From assembly GCA_026125665.1 (NCBI GenBank), contig JAHCKS010000008.1, positions 1 to 64,000 of the forward strand: 64,000 nt of DNA, given 5' to 3'. This stretch comes from Rubrivivax sp. (GTDB taxonomy: Bacteria; Pseudomonadota; Gammaproteobacteria; Burkholderiales; Burkholderiaceae_C). A program made the translations under genes and the position numbers. Under the pieces are notes generated by a model that was given only the letters and a program-made list of their open reading frames with translations, was not told the DNA's origin and ran no database searches. Shown one piece after another: positions 8,438 to 16,154 of this stretch (position 1 is the first letter of the stretch; each line of letters begins with the position of its first letter).

Positions 8438-9802
8438 TCAAGGCAGATCCGCCACCGGCGCGGCGGCCACGCCGGCCGCCTGCAGCGCGTGCGCGACGCG
8501 CAGCACGAGGTCTTCGCGCCACGGCGCGGCGATCACCTGCACGCCGATCGGCAGGTGCGGCGCCGAGGTGTCGCAGCCCCACACCGGCACGGCGCACACC
8601 GGCAGGCCGATGCACGACACCGGCTGCGTCAGCAGGCCCATGCTGGCGCGCGCCGGCAGCTTCAGGCCGCTGATCTCGAGCCACTCGGTGCCGATCGGCG
8701 GCGCGGTGCAGGGCGTGGCCGGCGCCAGCAGCACGTCGACCTGCACGAAGCTCTCGGCCACGCGCCGCGCGAACCACTGCCGCAGGCGCTGCGCCTGCAC
8801 CACCCAGGCGGCGGGCAGCAGCGCACCGGCGAGGAAGCGGTCGCGCGTCAGCGGGTCGAAGTCGTCGGCGCGCTTGCGCAGGTCCGGCAGGTGCAGCGCC
8901 GCGCCCTCGGCGTTGGTGACGATGAAGGCGGCGGCGCGCGCGCGGTCGACCTCGGGCCAGAGCACCTCGCCGGCGTCGCGCACGCCGGGCATCGCGTGCA
9001 GCGCCGCGGCCGCCTTCTGCACGGCGGCGTGCGCGGCGGGCAGCGCCATCTGCCTGAACCAGCCGCCGAGCACGCCGATGCGCAGGCCCTCGGCGCCGCG
9101 TTCGAGTTGCGGCAGCGCGGGCTCCACCGGCCGCGGCACCTGCGCCGGGTCGTCGGCATCGGCGCCTTGCATCGCGTCGTAGGCCGCGGCGAGCGTGGGC
9201 ACGTCGGCGGCGAAGGGGCCGAGGTGGTCGAGGCTCGCGACGAACGGGTAGCTGCCGGCGCGCGTCAGCCGCCCGAAGGTCGGCTTCAGCCCGAAGACGC
9301 CGCACAACGAGGCGGGCACGCGGATCGAGCCGTTGGTGTCCGAACCCAGCGCCAGCGGCACCTGGCCCGCAGCCACGGCGGCGGCCGAGCCGCCGGAGCT
9401 TCCGCCGCTGACGCGAGCGAGGTCGTGCGGGTTGCGCGTCGGGCCGTAGTGGCTGTTCTCGGTCGTGAAGCCGTAGGCGTACTCGTCCATGTTGAGTGCG
9501 CCCACGCACACCGCCCCGGCCGCCTCGAGCCGGCGCACGAGCGCCGCGTCGCGCGGCGCGGGCGGCGAGTCGCGCTCGATCTTCGAGCCGGCGAGCGTCG
9601 CCAGGCCTTCGAGGTCGAACAGGTTCTTCACCGCGAACGGCAGGCCGGCCAGCGGCCCGGCGGCGCCGGCTCGGTCCACCGCCTCGGCACGCGCCAGCGC
9701 ACGTTCGGCGAGCACCTGAGTGAACGCGTTGACGCGCGGCTCGGTGGCCTCGATGCGCGCGAGTGCGGCGCGCACGCGTGAGGTCGCGTTGCCTGCGCTC
9801 AT
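8438..9802 (-). CDS. atzE: AtzE-type amidase (1-carboxybiuret hydrolase large subunit)
   Basis: A 454-residue amidase-signature enzyme. The catalytic Ser-cisSer-Lys triad is Lys59 ([10 protein letters not shown]), cis-Ser135 (VSGGSSGGS) and nucleophile Ser159 (GSDTNGSIR). In characterised AtzE the enzyme deaminates 1-carboxybiuret to urea-1,3-dicarboxylate and needs AtzG as a small partner. Here the AtzG gene lies immediately upstream with a 4-nt ATGA overlap, so co-translation of the complex is likely. HpxY-type oxalurate amidases are close relatives and remain an alternative. The flanking AtzF and BiuH favour the biuret assignment. Confidence 0.88.
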   Translation of the reverse strand: MSAGNATSRVRAALARIEATEPRVNAFTQVLAERALARAEAVDRAGAAGPLAGLPFAVKNLFDLEGLATLAGSKIERDSPPAPRDAALVRRLEAAGAVCVGALNMDEYAYGFTTENSHYGPTRNPHDLARVSGGSSGGSAAAVAAGQVPLALGSDTNGSIRVPASLCGVFGLKPTFGRLTRAGSYPFVASLDHLGPFAADVPTLAAAYDAMQGADADDPAQVPRPVEPALPQLERGAEGLRIGVLGGWFRQMALPAAHAAVQKAAAALHAMPGVRDAGEVLWPEVDRARAAAFIVTNAEGAALHLPDLRKRADDFDPLTRDRFLAGALLPAAWVVQAQRLRQWFARRVAESFVQVDVLLAPATPCTAPPIGTEWLEISGLKLPARASMGLLTQPVSCIGLPVCAVPVWGCDTSAPHLPIGVQVIAAPWREDLVLRVAHALQAAGVAAAPVADLP

Positions 9803-10038
9803 GGGTGCGCCAGTGCCGGCGGCGCCGCCGTCGACACCCCCGGCGGCTCCACCGGCCGGAAGACGTTGCCCGACTCGTCGGCCGGCGCGAGCGGAAACTC
9901 CATCACGCGCGGCGCGATGCCGGCCACGAGCTGCATGTAGCGCAGCACGCCGGCACGCTGCTCGTCGGTGAGGGAGAGGCCGACGAGCTTCGCCTGCGCG
10001 TCGACGAGCGCGGCCAGGTCGGAGCCTGCAGAAGACAT
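9799..10038 (-). CDS. atzG: AtzG-type small subunit (DUF4089) of the AtzE amidase
   Basis: A 79-residue protein resembling GatC-like small subunits: a helical N-terminal half (LAALVDAQAKLVGLSLTDEQ, YMQLVAGIAPRVMEFPL) and a proline-rich extended tail. Known AtzG wraps around AtzE and stabilises it, much as GatC does GatA. The start is ATG at 10036-10038 and the stop overlaps atzE. The small size, helix-then-tail layout and position next to the amidase make the assignment firm despite low sequence information. Confidence 0.85.
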   Translation of the reverse strand: MSSAGSDLAALVDAQAKLVGLSLTDEQRAGVLRYMQLVAGIAPRVMEFPLAPADESGNVFRPVEPPGVSTAAPPALAHP

Positions 10039-10051
10039 GGCGGGCCCCGCC

Positions 10052-11680
10052 TCAAGCCTTCCAGATCTGGCGGTAGTCGGGCTGCAGGTGGAACCAGTAC
10101 ATGTAGCCCATGACGTTGGCCTGCATCGCCACGTCCTGGTTGGGCTGCACGAGCGGGATGCGCGGCACCTCGTCGTAGGCGATCTGGATCATCTCCTTGA
10201 CCGCCGCGTCGTAGATCGGCTTGCTCTCGGCGAAGCGGGCGTTGGTGATGATCTTGTCGAGCATCGGGTTCTGGTAGCTCATCGTGTTGAACACGGCGTT
10301 CTGGCCGTGGTAGCACCAGAAGAAGAAGTACTCGGGGAAGTCGAGCCAGCCGCCGAAGCGGTTGAGGATGAGCGGCATGTCCTTCTTCAGCAGCGCCGCG
10401 CGCCAGGTGGCACCGGGGATCTTGTTGATCTGCGCCTTGATGCCGATCTGCGCCAGCGCTTCCTGGATCAGGATCGCGGCGGGCTCGCCGACGGTGGCGC
10501 CGCCGAGGTCGAGCGACAGCGTGGTCTCGAAGCCGGCGGCCGCGCCGGCCTCGGCCATCAGCGCCTTGGCCTTGGCGATGTCGGTGCCGTACCAGGTGGG
10601 CTGCGGCCAGGCGGTGCTCTTCACCTCGGCCGCGCCGGCGCCCCACATCTTGGTGCCGCGGCCGTACATGGCCGCGTCCTGGATCTTGTCGTACGGCAGC
10701 GCGTAGGCCACCGCGCGGCGGATCTTCACGTTGTCGAACGGCGGCCTGGTGACGTTCATGCCGACGTAGAAGAGGGCGTTCTCCACCGGCATCGTCACCA
10801 CCTTGACGCTGCCGCCGTCCCTGGCGAGCTCGCTGAAGTCCTTGGGCGGCATCTCGTAGGTCATGTCGATGTCGCCCTTGACCAGCAGCGCGCGGCGGTT
10901 GCCGGCGTTGGGCACCTCGCGCTGCACGATGCGGCGCAGCTTGGGCAGCGGGCCGCTCTTCCAGTCGTCGTAGCGCACGTAGACGATCTCCTGGCCCGGG
11001 CGGAACGCCTCGACCTTGTACGCGCCGCCGCCGGCGGTGTTGTTGCGCGTCCAGGCCAGGCCCCACGGGTCCTGCGCCGTGGCGTGTTTCTTCACGAGCT
11101 CGCTGTTGAAGATGCAGGGCACCGGCACCGCCATGTCGTTCATCGTCAGCTTGTCGGGGCGGATGAACCTGACACGGAAGGTGTGCGTGTCCACCACCTC
11201 GAACTGCTCGGGCCTTTCCAGCGAGCCGGCCGCCATCTGGAAGGTGGGGAAGCCGCCGACCGAGACCGCGCGGTCGAAGCTCCACTTCACGTCCTTGGCG
11301 GTGACGGGCGTGCCGTCGTGGAACTTGGCGTTCCTGCGCAGCTTGAAGGTGACGCTCTTGCCGTCGGGCGCGACCTGCCAGCTCTCGGCCAGCTCGGGCT
11401 CGAGCTTGTTGCGGTCGTAGGTGATGCGGCCGTCGGGCAGCGTCTTCTTGCCGTAGGTCATCAGCCGGTCGTAGGCGAGCCAGCTCACGCCGTAGGCCGG
11501 GCGGTTGGCGCCCACGGTGTGGATGTCCAGCGAGTTCGGGCCGAACTCGTTGGCGACGATGAGCACGTCCTTGGGCCGCGCCTGCGCCTGCGCCGTGGCA
11601 GGCAGCGCCAGCGTGCCGGCGGCAAGGCTGCCGGCGGCGCCGTGCGAAAGGGCGGTGGAGAGGAAGTCGCGGCGATGCAT
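10052..11680 (-). CDS. Peptide/nickel-type ABC transporter substrate-binding protein (SBP_bac_5)
   Basis: A 542-residue periplasmic binding protein with a twin-arginine signal (MHRRDFLSTAL) and cleavage likely after ATAQA. Family features include the LPDGRITYDRNKLEPELAESWQVAPDGKS region, FHDGTPVTAKDVKWSFDRAV, and VKIRRAVAYALPYDKI. An AGGAG lies about 8 nt before the ATG. It lies between atzF and atzG in the same run, so it probably imports a substrate for these enzymes. Its channel subunit is probably the DppB-type protein at 111-1124, meaning the transporter genes are split by the BMP system. Confidence 0.92.
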   Translation of the reverse strand: MHRRDFLSTALSHGAAGSLAAGTLALPATAQAQARPKDVLIVANEFGPNSLDIHTVGANRPAYGVSWLAYDRLMTYGKKTLPDGRITYDRNKLEPELAESWQVAPDGKSVTFKLRRNAKFHDGTPVTAKDVKWSFDRAVSVGGFPTFQMAAGSLERPEQFEVVDTHTFRVRFIRPDKLTMNDMAVPVPCIFNSELVKKHATAQDPWGLAWTRNNTAGGGAYKVEAFRPGQEIVYVRYDDWKSGPLPKLRRIVQREVPNAGNRRALLVKGDIDMTYEMPPKDFSELARDGGSVKVVTMPVENALFYVGMNVTRPPFDNVKIRRAVAYALPYDKIQDAAMYGRGTKMWGAGAAEVKSTAWPQPTWYGTDIAKAKALMAEAGAAAGFETTLSLDLGGATVGEPAAILIQEALAQIGIKAQINKIPGATWRAALLKKDMPLILNRFGGWLDFPEYFFFWCYHGQNAVFNTMSYQNPMLDKIITNARFAESKPIYDAAVKEMIQIAYDEVPRIPLVQPNQDVAMQANVMGYMYWFHLQPDYRQIWKA

Positions 11681-11745
11681 GGGGGCAGCTCCTCGTGGAG
11701 GTTCCGGTTCGGGGTGGGGTGGCAGGGTGGGCGAAGCAGGAAGAA

Positions 11746-13749
11746 CTACGCGGCGACGGCGCCGGTGGCCGCGCCATGGCGCCCGGCCAGCCAGGCGCGC
11801 CAGCCGCCGAAGGCCGTGATGTCGCGCGCGCCTTGCAGCGCGGCGGCCTCGCAGAGGAAGCCGTGCACGTGCCGGCCGTCGGCGAGCTCGATCGGGCCGA
11901 GCCCGAGCGGTGGCGGGATCAATGCAAGAAAGCTGCCGAGCGCATGCTGCGGCATCTGCCAGACCTCGAGCTCGATCGCACCGCCGCCTTCGGCCACGCG
12001 CAGCAGCCCCGGCTTCGGCGGCTGGCTCGCGGGCAGCTCGAACAGGCGGTAGCGCGCTGCGGTGCGCGTGGCCTCGGCGAACACGGCACCGCGCTCGACG
12101 AGCTGGCCGTTGAGCGGCAGGCCGCTCAGGTGCGCGCCGACGACGGCGATCGGCAGCGTCGCCTCGCTCGCCGGCCACGGCATGGCGATGGCGGCGTCCG
12201 CGGCATCGCCGTTCGACTCGGGCACCGTGTCGTCGATGTGCCGCGCCGTCGCACCCAGCGGCAACGCGCGCAGCGCCGGCAGGCGCTGCCACGTGCGGCC
12301 GAAGCGGGCCAGCGCGGCGTCCGCGCCGCCCGGGCCGATGAAGGTGACGCCGAAAGGCAGCGCCGGCCGCGCCGGCGTCTCGTCGGTGAACCCGGCCGGC
12401 AGCGCCAGCGCCGACCAGCCGAGGAAGTTGACGAAGTTCGTGTAGGAGCCGAGCACGGCGTTGGCGCCCACCGGGTCGGCGGCGACCTCGTCGAAGCTCG
12501 GATGGCGGGGCGCCGTGGGCACCATCAGCATGTCCACCTGCTGCCACAGCGCCTGTGCACGCTTGCGGCCACGCTGCAGCGTGTACTGCGCGGCGAAGGT
12601 CTGCGCCGCCGACCAGCGTGTGGCGCCCACGAGGATGCCAGCCACCGTCGGGTCCATGTCCTGCGGCCGGCGCTCGATGAGCGGCAACGCGGCGTGATAG
12701 CGCTCGGCCACCCACGGCCCCTCGTAGAGCAGGCGCGCGATGTCGTGCAGCGGCGCGAAGTCGAGCTCGACGATCGTGGCGCCGGCTTCGTGCAGCAGCG
12801 CCAGCGTGCGCTGCCAGGCCGCGTCGTAGCCGAGCGCGGCGTCGAGCACGGCCACCTTCGGGATGCCGACGCGCGGCGCTGCCGGCAACACCGCGGCACC
12901 CGGCGCGAAGGCGCTGTACTCGTCGTCGTCGTCCGGCCCCTCGGCGACCGCCAGCACGGCCGCCGCGTCTTCCACCGTCAGCGCGAACACCGACACGCAG
13001 TCCAGCGTGCGGCACGCCGGCAGCACGCCGCTGGTGCCGATGCGCCCGGTTGTCGGCTTCAGCCCGACGAGATTGTTGAAGCCGGCCGGCACGCGGCCGG
13101 AGCCGGCCGTGTCGGTGCCGAGCGCGAACGGCACGTCGCCGCGCGCCACGACCACGGCCGAGCCGGAACTGGACCCGCCGCTGACGCGCCCCGGTGCCAG
13201 CGTGCTCTCGGGCGCGCCGTACGGCGAACGCGTGCCGACAAGGCCGGTGGCGAACTGGTCGAGGTTCGTCTTGCCCAGCAGCACCGCACCAGCATCGAGC
13301 AGGCGGCGCACCGCGTTGGCGTGGCGCGACGCGGGTTCGTGCGTCTCCGCCCAGGCCGGGCAGGCGGCGGTCGTCGGCCAGCCGGCGACGTCGATGTTGT
13401 CCTTGACGGCGAAGGGCACGCCGAACAGCGGATGCGTGCGCAGCACCTGGGCCGCGGGGCGGCCTGCGGCGATCGAGTGCAGCTTGGCGATGCGGGCCTG
13501 CAGTTGCGCGGGCGTGGCCAGCGCGATCCACGCGTGCGGCGCCGCGGCTTCACGCAGGCGCGCCAGGCGAGCGGACAGCAGATCGGGCCAGGGGGCTCCG
13601 GCCTGCACGGCGAGGCGCCAGTCGGCCAGCGTCAGCAGCACGGCTTCGCCGCCGGCCACGCCACCCCACGCACCGGCTTGTGGCGCACGTGCACCGTTCG
13701 GTTCGGCCGGATCGGGCAAGGTGCGCAAGATCGGTTCCTGTGGGTGCAC
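11746..13749 (-). CDS. atzF: Allophanate hydrolase (AtzF)
   Basis: A 667-codon ORF with two parts. An amidase domain has Lys116 (VPFAVKDNID), cis-Ser193 (VSGGSSSGS) and Ser217 (GTDTAGSGR). The last roughly 170 residues form an AtzF-type C-terminal domain (GSFLALIPPPLGLGPIELADGRHVHGFLCE). AtzF hydrolyses allophanate or urea-1,3-dicarboxylate to ammonia and CO2, the final step of this cluster. The far-upstream GTG at 13747-13749 has no ribosome site and abuts a 22-bp palindrome. The true start may be a later GTG (13659 or 13641), which would still keep the domain complete. It is the first gene of the minus-strand run. Confidence 0.92.
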   Translation of the reverse strand: MHPQEPILRTLPDPAEPNGARAPQAGAWGGVAGGEAVLLTLADWRLAVQAGAPWPDLLSARLARLREAAAPHAWIALATPAQLQARIAKLHSIAAGRPAAQVLRTHPLFGVPFAVKDNIDVAGWPTTAACPAWAETHEPASRHANAVRRLLDAGAVLLGKTNLDQFATGLVGTRSPYGAPESTLAPGRVSGGSSSGSAVVVARGDVPFALGTDTAGSGRVPAGFNNLVGLKPTTGRIGTSGVLPACRTLDCVSVFALTVEDAAAVLAVAEGPDDDDEYSAFAPGAAVLPAAPRVGIPKVAVLDAALGYDAAWQRTLALLHEAGATIVELDFAPLHDIARLLYEGPWVAERYHAALPLIERRPQDMDPTVAGILVGATRWSAAQTFAAQYTLQRGRKRAQALWQQVDMLMVPTAPRHPSFDEVAADPVGANAVLGSYTNFVNFLGWSALALPAGFTDETPARPALPFGVTFIGPGGADAALARFGRTWQRLPALRALPLGATARHIDDTVPESNGDAADAAIAMPWPASEATLPIAVVGAHLSGLPLNGQLVERGAVFAEATRTAARYRLFELPASQPPKPGLLRVAEGGGAIELEVWQMPQHALGSFLALIPPPLGLGPIELADGRHVHGFLCEAAALQGARDITAFGGWRAWLAGRHGAATGAVAA

Positions 13750-13769
13750 TGATCGGTATACCGATCAGT
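13748..13769. promoter_or_regulatory. 22-bp perfect palindrome, candidate TetR-type operator of the atzF cluster
   Basis: Arms ACTGATCGGTA and TACCGATCAGT form an uninterrupted 22-bp palindrome. Read toward atzF, the central TATACC could also serve as a -10 element. The site stands immediately before the first gene of the minus-strand cluster, and no plus-strand gene starts nearby. Size and symmetry suit a TetR-family or similar dimeric repressor. No such regulator gene is within the window. Confidence 0.55.
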
Positions 13770-14108
13770 ACTCGCATGAACCGTGCCATGGCGGCTTGCG
13801 TCGGGCCGGCGGGTGATCGGGCTTCGCCGCTTGGTGGCGGGATCGGGCCGGTGGGGTGCCCTGCGCCGCGACTGAAGACCATCCTGCAAGGCCTGCTGCA
13901 CAGCCTGCTGGCCGCTCCACCTTCGCCCGAGCGCCGGTTGCGCACGGCTGAGGTTCCTCGCTAGCTAGTCAGGAGAGGACACTCCAGGAGAGGACATTCG
14001 CGGAGCCGACCACCCGGCGGCCTCGGCACGCCACCACCTGCGTGCGCCCGCGAAAGCGACAGCGGCGGATGGACGCCGGCCGACCTCGGATCCGAGCTCG
14101 AGAGGCTC
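13770..14108. other. 339-bp non-coding leader region ahead of the biuret cluster
   Basis: No coding signal is apparent. It holds copy 2 of the dispersed repeat (13834-13858), a duplicated CAGGAGAGGACA (13970-13981 and 13985-13996, spaced 15 bp) and a 12-bp palindrome CTCGGATCCGAG (14085-14096) just past the end of the DUF2855 gene. The cluster promoter is expected at its left end, near the 22-bp palindrome. Confidence 0.6.
13834..13858 (+). repeat. Dispersed ~25-bp intergenic repeat, copy 2
   Basis: Contains GTGGCGGGATCGGGCCGG followed by TGGGGTG. It differs from copy 3 (17773-17797) at two positions. It lies in the non-coding leader of the atzF cluster and is preceded by a second GATCGGG about 25 bp to the left. 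Confidence 0.55.
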
Positions 14109-15212
14109 TCAGTCCTGGCCCGGGCCCTCGCCGAGCATCAGCACATGCCCGGTGCGCGGAGGCACGCGGCCGTGCAGAGCCTCCTCATAGACACGCGCCA
14201 CGGCTTCGGGTCCACAGGAGTGCACCGGCTCCAGCCAGCCGCGCGCCACCGGCAGGAAGGCGCGCCACGCCTGGCCGATGCGCTGCTCCAGGCCCTCGCG
14301 GCCCCAGTCGCGGGCGCGCTGGCGCAGCCGCTCGGGGGCGAAGAAGAACACCGGTTTCACGCCCGTCGGCGGCGGCGCCGCACCGATCTCGGCATCACGA
14401 TGTGCCATGCCCACCGCGCTGCTGTAGACGAGCCCTTCGCCCAGCCGCGTGTGAACCGCGCGGCGCAGCGCCACGCCGCCGGCGAAGTCGACGAACACGG
14501 CGCGGCCGTCGTTCGGCAGCGCCGGCACGTCGGCGTAGGTCCACACGCGGCGGTAGACGCCGAGCGCGGCGACAACGTCGCGGTGGGCTGCCGAGGTGAG
14601 CCCCATCACCTCGACGCCGCCGCGCGAGCGCAGCAGGTGCGCCAACGCCAGCGCCACCTTGCTCGACGCGCTCGAGAGCCACACGCGCGTGGCGCCGAAG
14701 AAGCCCGCGTCGGCGAGGAAGTCGTCGAGCAGGAACGACGTGACGAAAAGCGGCCTGAGCAGTGCCTGCCAGTCCTCGTCGGCCGCCACGTACGAAGGAT
14801 CGCCGGCGCAGCGCTGGTACAGGTTGTAGGCGGCGGGCAGCGGCTGCCGATGCTCGCTCGCATCGACGAAGCTGCCCGCCGCCACGCGATCAGGCCGCAG
14901 CACCACGTGCGTGGCCATCGGCCAGAAGCCGTAGAGGCGCTCGCCCGCCGAGACGACCGCGTGGCGCGAGACGAGCACGTCGCCGAAGCCCCACGCGGGC
15001 ACGATGCCGAAGCCCTCGGGCGCCGGGAAGAAGCGCCAGTAGCCCATGCGCTCGCCCATCTCGGCGTAGGTGATGTTGTTGGCCGTGAAGGCGATGCGGT
15101 CGATGCGCACGAGCAATTCGCCGTCGGCCGGCTCGGGCAGCGGTCCGGCGGCCAGGCGTGTGCGGCCGAGGTCGTCGCGCGCGACGAGGAAGGTCTGCAG
15201 GGTCGTCGTCAT
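14109..15212 (-). CDS. DUF2855 family protein (MDR-like fold)
   Basis: A 367-residue protein matching DUF2855: N-terminal LLVRIDRIAFTANNITYAEMGERMGYWRFFP, then AWGFGDVLVS and GERLYGFWPMATHVVL. The central VWLSSASSKVALALAHLLR resembles a dinucleotide-binding region. The family looks like a medium-chain dehydrogenase/reductase relative without the zinc ligands. No reaction has been firmly assigned to it, so none is claimed. It is divergently placed from the GST gene with about 220 bp between them. Confidence 0.88.
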   Translation of the reverse strand: MTTTLQTFLVARDDLGRTRLAAGPLPEPADGELLVRIDRIAFTANNITYAEMGERMGYWRFFPAPEGFGIVPAWGFGDVLVSRHAVVSAGERLYGFWPMATHVVLRPDRVAAGSFVDASEHRQPLPAAYNLYQRCAGDPSYVAADEDWQALLRPLFVTSFLLDDFLADAGFFGATRVWLSSASSKVALALAHLLRSRGGVEVMGLTSAAHRDVVAALGVYRRVWTYADVPALPNDGRAVFVDFAGGVALRRAVHTRLGEGLVYSSAVGMAHRDAEIGAAPPPTGVKPVFFFAPERLRQRARDWGREGLEQRIGQAWRAFLPVARGWLEPVHSCGPEAVARVYEEALHGRVPPRTGHVLMLGEGPGQD

Positions 15213-15431
15213 GGCCGGGCCTTTCGGGTTTGCAGCGGCGCGATCATCGTCGCATCGCGGCCGGCGCGGCGTTGTCGCGCGGGCGACCGAGGTCGGCTGT
15301 TCGCCCCGCCCAGGGCCGCAGGGACGGATGGCAGCGCACGGGAACAGACCCCACGGCTGGTACGGCCACGCTGGCCCGCCCTGCGCCCTCGGCGCACCGA
15401 GACCGGGGCGCGCACGAACCCAGGAGGCACA

Positions 15432-15473
15432 ATGTGCCGTGCCGCATCACTCTCGACGGCCGCGCCCGCATGA
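15432..15473 (+). CDS. 13-residue leader ORF coupled to the GST gene
   Basis: AGGAGG at 15422-15427 is followed, 4 nt later, by ATG and 13 codons reading MCRAASLSTAAPA. The TGA stop overlaps the GST start codon in ATGA (15470-15473). The GST start has no Shine-Dalgarno sequence of its own, so ribosomes finishing the leader may be what initiates GST. The alternatives are that GST begins elsewhere or that the overlap is chance. Nothing in the peptide suggests attenuation by a repeated codon. Confidence 0.5.
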   Translation: MCRAASLSTAAPA

Positions 15474-16108
15474 TCGACCTGTACACCTGGACCACGCCGA
15501 ACGGCCGCAAGGCCTCCATCATGCTCGAGGAGCTCGGCCTCGCCTACCGCGCCATCGCCGTGGACATCGGCAAGGGCGAGCAGTTCAGGCCCGAGTTCCT
15601 GGCCATCGCGCCGAACAACCGCATCCCGGCCATCGTCGACCACGACAACGACGACTTCTCGCTGATGGAGTCGGGGGCCATCCTCATCTACCTGGCCGAG
15701 AAGACCGGCCGGCTGATGTCGAAGGAGCCCAAGGCGCGCATGCGCACGATCGAGTGGCTGATGTGGCAGATGGGCGGCGTGGGCCCGATGATCGGCCAGG
15801 CGCACCACTTCCTGCGCGCCAGGCCCGACGCCAGCGAGTACGCCGCCGAGCGCTACCGCGAGGAGGCCAGGCGCCTGTACGGCGTGCTCGACCGCCGGCT
15901 CGAAGGGCGCGAGTACATCGTCGACGAGTACTCCATCGCCGACATCGCCACGTGGCCGTGGATCGCGCGCTTCGAGTGGCACCAGGTGGACATCCGCGAG
16001 TTCACCCACGTGCGCCGCTGGTACGAGCGCATCGCCGTGCGCCCGGCGGTGCAGCGCGGCTACCAGGTGCCGGCGTACACGACGCCGGTGCCGATGCCGG
16101 CGGACTGA
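15470..16108 (+). CDS. Glutathione S-transferase, Ure2p/YfcG-like
   Basis: A 212-residue cytoplasmic GST. The thioredoxin-fold N-domain begins MIDLYTWTTPNGRKASIMLEEL, the Ure2p-like form where Thr/Asn rather than Tyr contacts glutathione. It continues with NNRIPAIVD and MESGAILIYLAEK (glutathione gamma-Glu contact). The helical C-domain contains EYIVDEYSIADIATWPWI, with the conserved folding Asp. YfcG-type enzymes often have disulfide reductase activity. Translation appears coupled to the 13-codon leader. Confidence 0.93.
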   Translation: MIDLYTWTTPNGRKASIMLEELGLAYRAIAVDIGKGEQFRPEFLAIAPNNRIPAIVDHDNDDFSLMESGAILIYLAEKTGRLMSKEPKARMRTIEWLMWQMGGVGPMIGQAHHFLRARPDASEYAAERYREEARRLYGVLDRRLEGREYIVDEYSIADIATWPWIARFEWHQVDIREFTHVRRWYERIAVRPAVQRGYQVPAYTTPVPMPAD

Positions 16109-16154
16109 GAAGCCGTCTTCCGAGCGCACGCTGCCGCAAGCCGCGCGTCGAGCC

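Noticed and set aside
13680-13964. 94-codon plus-strand ORF over the palindrome region
   Set aside because: No ribosome site or family similarity, and it runs through the repeat and the presumed promoter.
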